In this document: one piece after another, positions 57,556-64,000 of the stretch
How the letters are laid out: every line of letters begins with the position of its first letter
Position numbering within the stretch: position 1 is the first letter of the stretch
NCBI RefSeq assembly: GCF_017094465.1
Contig: NZ_CP064791.1
Location: 1,054,001 to 1,118,000, forward strand
Reading direction: 5' to 3'
Length of the DNA stretch: 64,000 nt
Origin: Halapricum desulfuricans
GTDB lineage: Archaea; Halobacteriota; Halobacteria; Halobacteriales; Haloarculaceae
Notes under the pieces: model-generated
Told to the model about the DNA's origin: nothing
Databases searched by the model: none
What the model saw: only the letters and a program-made list of their open reading frames with translations
Translations under genes and position numbers: made by a program

Positions 57556-58815
57556 GTGAACTCGAACTGGGGACGCGGTCGATTCGGGCTGGCATCGGGG
57601 AGTCGCGGCATGCTCCTGGTGAGCGTCGCAGTCGGCTGGTTTTTCGCACTCGGATTGCGCTTCGTCTTGCAGGGCATCCTGCCGACAATCGCGGCGTCGT
57701 TCCCCGCTGCGACGGAGACCCAGGCCGGGCTCGCAGTCACGGCCCTGTGGGCGACCTACGGAATCGTCCAGTTTCCGGCCGGGATTACCGCCGATCGGAT
57801 CGGCGAGGGGCGCGTGCTCGTCGCGAGCCTGCTCGCGAGCGCCGTCAGCGTGCTCGCGTTCTCGCTCACGCCGACGTTCACGCTGTTCGTGATCGCGATG
57901 GGGGTGTTCGGGGCTGCGACCGGTTTTTACAGTCCGCCTCGAGGGACCCTACTGACGCGAGTGTTCTCCGGACGGGCCGATCAGGCGCTCGGACGGACGC
58001 TGGCCGCCGGCAGTCTTGGCGCCGCTGTCCTCCCGGCGCTCGCCGCCGTACTCGTCGACGGGCTGGGATGGCGTGGGACGCTCGGTCTGGCGGCCCCCGG
58101 ATTCCTGCTCGCCGCGCTGTTCGTCTACCGGAGCACCCGCGGGCTCGACGAGCGAGACGACGGAGCCAGTCACGCGGAGGCGGGATCCGAAACTGAAGCC
58201 CAACAGCCATCGGTCCCGACCGCCATCAGAGCCGCTGCTCGGGCGGTCTGCTGTCGTCGGACGGGGCTCGCAGTCCTCGCAGCGATCGTCATGTACTTCG
58301 GCTACCAGGGGTTCACCGCGCTGGCGACCACCTACCTCGTGACCGAGAAAGGGTTTACTCAGTCCAGCGCGGGTGTGCTTTTCGGTGGTCTGTTCGTCGT
58401 CGGCGCGTTCTCACAGTGGTTGTCCGGGGTTCTCGCCCAGCGAGCGCGTCCGGTTCGTGTCCTCGCCGTGGTTGCCGGTATGAGCGTCCTGCCGCTGGTC
58501 GGTCTGGTCGTCTTCGAGAACCGACTGTTCGTCGCGGCGAGTATGCTGTTAAACGGCGTCCGGATGGGGTTCGCGCCGGTCTCGAACGCGTTCATTATCG
58601 ACCTGCTCCCGGCGGATGTCGAGGGGACGACCTGGGGCGCGATCCGGACGAGTCTGTTCGTTGTGAGCTCGCTCGCATCCACGATGGTCGGGGTGCTTGC
58701 GGACGCGGGTCAGTTCGACGGCGCGCTGCTCCTGCTCGCCGGCCTCACCGGTGCAGCAGCAGCACTGTATGTAGCGCTGCTGTCCACCCGATTCTCTCAA
58801 TCGCCCTCCCCGTGA
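57556..58815 (+). CDS. MFS transporter
   Basis: A 419-residue major facilitator with 12 helices. The loop 2-3 motif GITADRIGEGRVL matches the conserved G-x-x-x-D-R-x-G-R pattern, and a hydrophilic central loop (about residues 195-225) divides the two six-helix halves. The substrate is unknown. The start is uncertain. GTG 57556 gives a basic N-tail, but a GGAAATATAG TATA-like box at 57543-57553 would place the transcript start near 57573. That favours ATG 57610 just before helix 1. Confidence 0.85.
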   Translation: MNSNWGRGRFGLASGSRGMLLVSVAVGWFFALGLRFVLQGILPTIAASFPAATETQAGLAVTALWATYGIVQFPAGITADRIGEGRVLVASLLASAVSVLAFSLTPTFTLFVIAMGVFGAATGFYSPPRGTLLTRVFSGRADQALGRTLAAGSLGAAVLPALAAVLVDGLGWRGTLGLAAPGFLLAALFVYRSTRGLDERDDGASHAEAGSETEAQQPSVPTAIRAAARAVCCRRTGLAVLAAIVMYFGYQGFTALATTYLVTEKGFTQSSAGVLFGGLFVVGAFSQWLSGVLAQRARPVRVLAVVAGMSVLPLVGLVVFENRLFVAASMLLNGVRMGFAPVSNAFIIDLLPADVEGTTWGAIRTSLFVVSSLASTMVGVLADAGQFDGALLLLAGLTGAAAALYVALLSTRFSQSPSP

Positions 58816-58832
58816 GAAACGGGTCGTGACAG

Positions 58833-59000
58833 CTACTCTGAGTCTCCCTCGCTGACTCCGATAACTCGGAGCAGCGCAAGCGGAAGTGTGACGAGGTCTA
58901 ACGCGAGGGTCGACACTAAGACGACGACTTCCGTGTCTGCGTCGAAGTCGAGCACACCCTCCTCTTTCGTGAACCCGAACGGCTCCGTCCACGTCGACAT
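58833..59000 (-). CDS. 55-residue single-helix membrane protein
   Basis: A short frame from ATG 59000 to TAG 58833. The protein has a polar start (MSTWTEPFGFTKEEG), one hydrophobic helix (VVVLVSTLALDLVTLPLALLRVIGV) and an acidic end (SEGDSE). The helix and the haloarchaeal codon pattern argue that it is real. It fills the 270-bp gap between the MFS gene and the hydrolase gene and is divergent from the latter. The function is unknown. Confidence 0.5.
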   Translation of the reverse strand: MSTWTEPFGFTKEEGVLDFDADTEVVVLVSTLALDLVTLPLALLRVIGVSEGDSE

Positions 59001-59085
59001 ATCCCGTAGTGACGTCCTTGTTTGTCATAAATATTCGATTCCGGTCAGCCAAAGCGTCTTCTCGGACGAACTCAACGGATCAGAT

Positions 59086-59832
59086 ATGGCCTCACGCGTC
59101 ATCGTCGAACGGGACGTGCTGTTTCGCGAATTCGAAGACAGGACGCTCCGGCTGGACACCTATCGACCGGCCGAGACCGACTCGAACCCAGCCATCGTCT
59201 ACGTTCACGGCGGTGCCTGGCGGGCCGGCAGCAAGGGGCAGTTCAGTCGCTATGCAGTCGAGTTCGCCGACCGCGGCTACGTCGGGATCAATCCGAACTA
59301 CCGGCTCGCGCCGGACGCGACGATGGCGGAGATGGTCGCCGACGTGCGGGCGGGGATCGACTGGTGTCACGAACACGCCGAGTCACTGGGCGTCGATCCC
59401 GACAGAATCGCTGTCGCTGGCCACTCCGCCGGTGCACACCTAGCCGCGCTGGCCGCGCTCGCTGCCCCCGAGTTTACCGGCGACGACAGTGCCCCGCCGA
59501 TCGCAGCGCTGATCGCGTTCAGCGGCGTCTACGACGTTCGTGCGGAGAAGTACGCGCCGCTGGTCGGCGACCGGCCGGACGCCGCGGCGCGGTCGTCCCC
59601 GATCACGTGGGTCGACGGTGGCGCGCCACCGACGTTTCTGGGCCACGCCGTCGACGACGAGACCGTACCGATCGACGAGACTGACGCCTTCTACGAGGAA
59701 CTGCTCTCTGCCGGCATCCCGGCCGATCGATTCCGGGCCGATGGTGGCGGACACACGTTCCTGTACGACGATATGGGCTGGTACGAAGAGACGACCGAAC
59801 GGCTCGCGGACTTTCTCGATCGGCACCTCTAG
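59086..59832 (+). CDS. Alpha/beta hydrolase (HSL/carboxylesterase-like)
   Basis: A 248-residue esterase-type hydrolase. It has the oxyanion-hole motif YVHGGAWRAGS, the nucleophile elbow AVAGHSAGAHLAA (Ser in GHSAG), the acid in GHAVDDETVPIDE and the His in DGGGHTFLYDDM. These place it among hormone-sensitive-lipase-like or BD-FAE carboxylesterases that hydrolyse short esters. Start ATG 59086 (MASRVIVERD) gives the normal N-terminus; the frame is open upstream but the extension is not protein-like. Confidence 0.9.
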   Translation: MASRVIVERDVLFREFEDRTLRLDTYRPAETDSNPAIVYVHGGAWRAGSKGQFSRYAVEFADRGYVGINPNYRLAPDATMAEMVADVRAGIDWCHEHAESLGVDPDRIAVAGHSAGAHLAALAALAAPEFTGDDSAPPIAALIAFSGVYDVRAEKYAPLVGDRPDAAARSSPITWVDGGAPPTFLGHAVDDETVPIDETDAFYEELLSAGIPADRFRADGGGHTFLYDDMGWYEETTERLADFLDRHL

Positions 59833-59850
59833 CGGAGGGGCAGCGACAGA

Positions 59851-60729
59851 TCACCGACGCGTGACTCGCTCGGTCTCGAGGACGTTCGTCCGCTCGTCGA
59901 CGGTCACCCGTAGCGTCTCTTCGTCGAGCGTGATCGGAACGGTCACGCGCAGTGGCTCCTCGCTTTGCAGGACGGCGTCGCTGTCGTCGATACAGCAGTT
60001 GAACTCCCAGAATGGGCGGTCGTCGGCGTGCTCGCCGTGATCGTGCAGGAACGCGACGACCGCCGGATCCGCGAGCAGCCGGACGCCGATCGTCGTGCCG
60101 ATGGTCACCTGACAGCTCTGACAGACGCTCACGGCCGGATACCGAAGGTGCCAGTCCGGGTCGACCTCGACGGTCGTTTCGGTGCGTCCGCCGCAGTGCG
60201 GGCAGATTCCCTCGCGGGCGAGCGTGAAATCGCGCCAGGTCTGCTTGCTGTAGGCGGCGAAGAACTCGGCCGGATCCCGTTCGAGGCGACCCCGTGGCGG
60301 GAAGTAGCCGATGTTCACCAGCACCGGGCAGTCCGGGCACCCGATGACGACCCGTCCGTCCGAATACGAGGCGTGCAGTTGCGTATCACAGGACGGACAG
60401 TCCGCCTCGACGTCGATGTCGACGTCCGGCGGGGACTCACCGAACCGCTCGTCGAAGACGACGTCGAGCGCTGACGTGCCGGGCGTGCGCAGGCGATACT
60501 GGCCGTCAGTCTTCTCGACGAACCGATCGAGGAGTTCGTCGAGGTGGTAGTTGAAGTGGCCGCTGTCGGAGAATCCGGCGGCCGACTGGAGTTCGGCGAA
60601 CGACAGCGGCCCGGACTGCCACAGCGCCAGCAGGATCCCGATTCGGTTCTCGTCGGCGAGCGACCCGAACGCGGACGCGGCCTGCGCGACGTTGACGTCA
60701 GTGTCCCGATCGACAGCCCTGTCGGTCAT
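59851..60729 (-). CDS. ArsR-type transcriptional regulator with C-terminal zinc-ribbon-like domain
   Basis: A 292-residue regulator. Residues 10-85 are an ArsR-like winged helix (AFGSLADENRIGILLALWQSGPLSFAELQSAAGFSDSGHFNYHLDELLDRFV). Three Cys pairs follow in the middle: CPSCD, with CPDC a little later, then CPHCG and CQSC, forming treble-clef or ribbon structures. A beta-rich C-terminus completes the protein. The layout is widespread in haloarchaea and its ligands are unknown. Start 60729 is taken from the family N-terminus; the long open frame to 62595 is antisense to the GH13 gene. It is divergent from that gene and may control it. Confidence 0.85.
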   Translation of the reverse strand: MTDRAVDRDTDVNVAQAASAFGSLADENRIGILLALWQSGPLSFAELQSAAGFSDSGHFNYHLDELLDRFVEKTDGQYRLRTPGTSALDVVFDERFGESPPDVDIDVEADCPSCDTQLHASYSDGRVVIGCPDCPVLVNIGYFPPRGRLERDPAEFFAAYSKQTWRDFTLAREGICPHCGGRTETTVEVDPDWHLRYPAVSVCQSCQVTIGTTIGVRLLADPAVVAFLHDHGEHADDRPFWEFNCCIDDSDAVLQSEEPLRVTVPITLDEETLRVTVDERTNVLETERVTRR

Positions 60730-60978
60730 CGATAGGCCAGTTTCGCCGTCCGGATAGTTAGTTCCACGGATATTCGGTGTACGACTATTCACCGACCGCG
60801 ACGAGCGGGCAGTCGACCCGCGATGACAGACGGCATTGAGGGCCTTGTACCGCTCGCTCGTCGCCGCGGCTACCGTCAGGTAACCGAGCACGCGGGGACA
60901 GCGGTACACGACGGTAACCGAACAGAAATAGCCTTCAGGAGAGGTTTTTGCCCATCCAGCATAGACGCTGGGGTAGCA

Positions 60979-63030
60979 ATGCACCATCCAGGGCCACCGC
61001 GGTTCACGACGGTCGGAACAGCCGTCGAACTCGCCCCGCGAAACCCGGCAGCGGAGATCGAACCCGCGATCGAGTGGTCGATCGTCGACGCACCGGACGA
61101 CAGCGACGCGTCGCTCGGCTCGGACGCGGTCGAACACATCACGCCCGACGCGCCGGGTCAGTACCGACTCCGGATGACGGCCCCGGACGGGCCACACGAG
61201 TTGACCGTTCGAGCCTATCCGGACGTCAGTCGGCCGGTCCGCTTCGCTGTCGAGGCTGGGGAACTCCCCGAGGCCGAAGACGTCTGGATTTCGGCTCCGT
61301 TCAACGAGCACATCCTCGGTCGCGACCGCGCTCGATACGAAGACGGCCAGTACGTCTTCGAGACGGAACTGCCGCCGGGGCGACGCTCGGCAGCGTTCGT
61401 CCCCGATGAGGACTACCACTCGGCTGCCAGGGACACCGTCGACATCGAGGGACCGGAACGCCCGCGGATCGAACTCGACGCGACTGTCGAAAGCGGGACG
61501 GTCGTCTTCGAAGCCGTGCCACGCGCTGGCCCGACGACCGACGAGCGATCCGGGGACCTCGACGTGGAGTTCTTCCTCGACGACCGGGACACCCTGGAGG
61601 GATCGCTGGCGATCGACGGGACGACCGCACGCTGTGAGCTGGCGGCCATCGAGGACTCGATCCGCGTTCACGCTGTCGCGGTCGGAGCGCGCCACTCGAT
61701 CGCCGACACGGTAACGGTCTCGACGGACGGGGACGTCTCCTATCCGAACGAACCGCCCGCCTGGACGGACGACGCGACGATGTACGAGATCTTCACGCGA
61801 TCGTTCACGGGCCAGGCCGACGCCAGTTTTCAGGCGCTCGAACGGCGCGTGCCCTACCTCGAGTGGCTCGGGATCGACACGCTGTGGCTGACGCCGATTC
61901 TCGAGTCCTACGCGCCACAACGGGACGACGACGGCTACGAGCGCGGCGGTCCCCACGGCTATCACACGCTCGATTACTTCCGGACGGCGCCCGATCTCGG
62001 CACGCGCGAGGAGTTCGAATCGTTCGTCGAGACCTGCCACGACCACGGGGTCCGGGTCGTCTTCGATCTCGTCGTCAACCACACGTCGAAACACCACCGG
62101 AACTTCCAGCTGGCCTCGGCGGGCGTCGAGGACTACGAGCAGTGGTATCGCTTCGACGACGACGGTAACGCCGAAAACTACTTCGCCTGGAATTCGATTC
62201 CGAACCTGAACTACGACTCGCTGGCCGTCCGCGAGCATATCCTGTCGGTCGTCGATGAGTGGGCGCCGGTCGTCGACGGGTTCCGGTGTGACGTCGCCTG
62301 GGGCGTCCCCCACGGCTTCTGGCAGGAAGTGCGGGACCGCGTGACGGCCGAAGACAGCGAGTTCCTGTTGCTCGACGAGACCATCCCCCGTGATCCGCTG
62401 GCCCACGAGAACGCCTTCGACCTGCACTACGACACGACCCTGTACGGTCGCCTGCTGGAGATCGGTCGGGGCGACCGGCCGGCCGAGTCGCTGCTTGAGG
62501 CGGTTCGGGCCGAGCAGCGCGAGGGGTTCCCGCCGCGGTCGATGCAGCTCCGATACATCGAGAACCACGACGAGGACCGCTACCTGGCCGAACACGGTCG
62601 TGACGCCCAGCGTGCCGCCGCGGCGGCTACGCTCACGCTACCAGGGATGCCGATGGTCTACTACGGCCAGGAGACGGGGATGACCCACTTCCGAAAGCCC
62701 ATGGAGTGGGACGGCGACGACGAACTGACCCGGTTCCACCGCCGTCTGATACAGACACGAAACGAACACGGGGTCTTGCGCCGCGGCGACCTCGAAGACG
62801 TGGCCTTCGAGAGCGAGACGGACCGCGCCGTCGCGTTCGCTCGCGAGTATCAGGGACGACGCGTGGTCGTCCTGTTGCACTTCGGGAACGGAGCCGCCTC
62901 GGTGTCCGTCCGGGAGTCACTCGCAGCAACGGATCTCGTGACCGGCGACGCGATCGATGTCGCACGCGCCGGCGGGGAGACGACCGTTTCCGTGGCGACT
63001 GTCGCTGTACTCGAAGTCGTGGGCGAGTAG
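60979..63030 (+). CDS. GH13 glycoside hydrolase (neopullulanase/alpha-amylase-like)
   Basis: A 683-residue GH13 enzyme without a signal peptide. About 250 residues at the N-terminus are beta-rich (carbohydrate-binding-like, two Ig-type folds). The catalytic barrel has the four conserved regions: DLVVNHTS, DGFRCDVAW (nucleophile Asp), LLLDETIP (acid/base Glu) and IENHDEDR (third Asp). A beta-sandwich domain ends the protein. Likely substrates are alpha-1,4/1,6 glucans or cyclodextrins inside the cell. The start ATG 60979 (MHHPGPPRFTTVG) is preferred over 52 upstream open codons. The ArsR-type gene is divergent with 249 bp between, a stretch in which I see no other gene. Confidence 0.9.
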   Translation: MHHPGPPRFTTVGTAVELAPRNPAAEIEPAIEWSIVDAPDDSDASLGSDAVEHITPDAPGQYRLRMTAPDGPHELTVRAYPDVSRPVRFAVEAGELPEAEDVWISAPFNEHILGRDRARYEDGQYVFETELPPGRRSAAFVPDEDYHSAARDTVDIEGPERPRIELDATVESGTVVFEAVPRAGPTTDERSGDLDVEFFLDDRDTLEGSLAIDGTTARCELAAIEDSIRVHAVAVGARHSIADTVTVSTDGDVSYPNEPPAWTDDATMYEIFTRSFTGQADASFQALERRVPYLEWLGIDTLWLTPILESYAPQRDDDGYERGGPHGYHTLDYFRTAPDLGTREEFESFVETCHDHGVRVVFDLVVNHTSKHHRNFQLASAGVEDYEQWYRFDDDGNAENYFAWNSIPNLNYDSLAVREHILSVVDEWAPVVDGFRCDVAWGVPHGFWQEVRDRVTAEDSEFLLLDETIPRDPLAHENAFDLHYDTTLYGRLLEIGRGDRPAESLLEAVRAEQREGFPPRSMQLRYIENHDEDRYLAEHGRDAQRAAAAATLTLPGMPMVYYGQETGMTHFRKPMEWDGDDELTRFHRRLIQTRNEHGVLRRGDLEDVAFESETDRAVAFAREYQGRRVVVLLHFGNGAASVSVRESLAATDLVTGDAIDVARAGGETTVSVATVAVLEVVGE

Positions 63031-63101
63031 CTGTCGTCGCGGCAGACGCCTGGCTGACGCTCGCCGTCACCTTTGATACTGATGCGCCCCTATCTCTAGG
63101 C

Positions 63102-63344
63102 ATGCACGGGACGCCGGGAGACGTCTTCGAGCACGACCGACTCCAGGCGATCTACGAGGCGCGGTCGCTACTGATCATCGCGTTCGTCCTGGCGAACCTG
63201 GTGGGGTTGCAGCTGCTCAGGCTCGGCTTCCCGACGGCCGCCAATGCGGTCGTCACCGTCGCGGCGCTGCCGCTGGTGATCGTCGTCATCGGACTACTGC
63301 GAGAGACCGGTCGCTGGATCGGTCGTCACTGGCTGGTCGGCTGA
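63102..63344 (+). CDS. Small two-helix membrane protein
   Basis: An 80-residue protein with two hydrophobic helices (RSLLIIAFVLANLVGLQLLRLGF and AVVTVAALPLVIVVIGLL) and a basic end. Start ATG 63102 (MHGTPGDVF) follows a TTTGATACT TATA-like box by about 27 nt. It converges with sdhA. The function is unknown. Confidence 0.6.
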   Translation: MHGTPGDVFEHDRLQAIYEARSLLIIAFVLANLVGLQLLRLGFPTAANAVVTVAALPLVIVVIGLLRETGRWIGRHWLVG

Positions 63345-63405
63345 TCACAGTCGCTGGCCAGAATCGGTGGCTGACCACCAACTACGGGCGTCGAGCGGAA
63401 CCCCC

Positions 63406-64000
63406 TCAGTACGAGCGCTCTTTGGGTTCGTAGGTTTCCTCGTCGCCCTCGAGGATGACGGGCTTGTAATAGAGTTCGGGCGACCCCTCGTTCCAGGCGA
63501 GCATGGTGTGTTTGATCCACTCGTCGTCCTTTCGCTCCTGATGGGCTTTCCGCCAGTGTGCGCCGCGGAACTCCTCGCGGGCGAGCGCGCCGACGGTGAT
63601 CGCCTCGGCCAGATCGAGGATGTTGCGGGTTTCGATCGTGTGGATGAGATCGGTGTTGTACGTCCGTGAAGGGTCGGCGACGGCGACGTCCCGGTAGGCT
63701 TCTCTGGCGCGCTGGAGTTCCTCGAGTGCCTGTTGCAGGCCGTCCTCCTGCCGGAAGACGTTGACGTACTCGGTCATCGTCTCCTGGACGTCCGCCCGGA
63801 CTTCCGCGTGGTTTGTCCCGTCTTCCTCGAGCAGTTGTTCGACGCGTTCGCGTTCACGCTCGACGGCGGTGTCCAGCACCGCCTCGGGTGCAGTCATCGC
63901 GCCATCGGCCGCGACGTCGCCTTCCGAGCCGTCGACGGCGCCGAGTTCGACAGACGCGTCGACGGCGGCGTCCTCGCTTCTGGCCGACGGACCGGTCTCG
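63406..64000 (-). CDS. sdhA: SdhA, succinate dehydrogenase flavoprotein subunit (C-terminal part, 5' end outside window)
   Basis: The frame is open to the window edge, so only about 197 C-terminal residues are present. They match the SdhA/FrdA C-terminal helical domain: REAYRDVAVADPSRTYNTDLIHTIETRNILDLAEAITVGALAREEFRGAHWRKAHQERKDDEWIKHTMLAWNE and the closing KPVILEGDEETYEPKERSY. The R-x-E-x-R-G-A-H-x-R motif helps form the succinate site. The FAD domain lies outside the window. An ATG at 63897 is inside the frame and is not the real start. Confidence 0.93.
   Translation of the reverse strand, partial: ETGPSARSEDAAVDASVELGAVDGSEGDVAADGAMTAPEAVLDTAVERERERVEQLLEEDGTNHAEVRADVQETMTEYVNVFRQEDGLQQALEELQRAREAYRDVAVADPSRTYNTDLIHTIETRNILDLAEAITVGALAREEFRGAHWRKAHQERKDDEWIKHTMLAWNEGSPELYYKPVILEGDEETYEPKERSY

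Noticed and set aside
60730-62595. Long minus-strand frame running from 62595 into the ArsR-type gene (914 codons in total)
   Set aside because: The part above 60729 is antisense to the GH13 enzyme gene, with Arg/Val/Asp-rich shadow composition; only the ArsR-type part is protein-like.

Overview
The window comes from a haloarchaeon (class Halobacteria). Base composition is GC-rich. Predicted proteins are strongly acidic, two secreted proteins carry twin-arginine lipoprotein signals, and many genes have a TATA-like box about 25 nt before the start codon, as expected for leaderless transcripts. The gene set is archaeal: TFB, DnaG, XPB/Rad25 helicase, archaeal TruA, GGGP-synthase-like and geranylgeranyl-reductase genes, and a Nuo-type complex without NuoEFG. 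Family-level placement (possibly near Haloarculaceae) is a guess.

Layout. 1-9.6 kb: housekeeping and haloarchaea-specific genes (partial methyltransferase, a four-repeat IPT/Ig-like protein, MgtC/SapB protein, macro-domain protein, hisA, truA), then a Tat-exported pair made of a Dyp-type peroxidase homologue and a P19-like metal-binding lipoprotein. 9.6-24 kb: membrane proteins, an alpha/beta hydrolase without its catalytic serine, and several genes that may concern isoprenoid lipids (PcrB/GGGP-synthase-like, an Asp-rich neighbour, geranylgeranyl reductase, a divergent cis-prenyltransferase divergent from a DUF92 gene). A two-RCK potassium channel and an aldo/keto reductase also lie here. 24-29.7 kb: dnaG, a DUF3311/sodium:solute symporter pair, a tnpB-less IS200/IS605-type remnant with strongly structured ends, a CARF-HTH-like regulator and a thioredoxin-reductase-like flavoprotein. 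29.7-42.1 kb: a flippase, then the 11-gene respiratory operon nuoA-B-CD-H-I-J1-J2-K-L-M-N on the minus strand, interrupted between nuoI and nuoJ1 by a tandem duplication containing a second copy of the nuoI 3' end. 42-51 kb: purE, an RND/MMPL exporter with a divergent TrmB-like regulator, small regulators, an SDR and a MutS-related ATPase. 51.9-64 kb: XPB helicase, DUF357, tfb with an overlapping upstream ORF, a CBS-containing site-2 protease, grpE, an MFS transporter, hydrolases, an ArsR-type regulator, a GH13 enzyme and the C-terminal part of sdhA.

The least explained stretch is 50.85-51.83 kb. On the minus strand a TATA box is followed by a 52-codon ORF with a Shine-Dalgarno sequence. Next come a compact tRNA-like fold (acceptor stem plus T-arm) abutting the start of a 98-codon ORF, a second tRNA-like fold and a GC hairpin just after that ORF, a 30-codon Arg-rich ORF, and a third T-loop-like sequence after its stop. 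No complete tRNA can be drawn there. This is the best candidate for an undescribed element; its function is not evident from the sequence.
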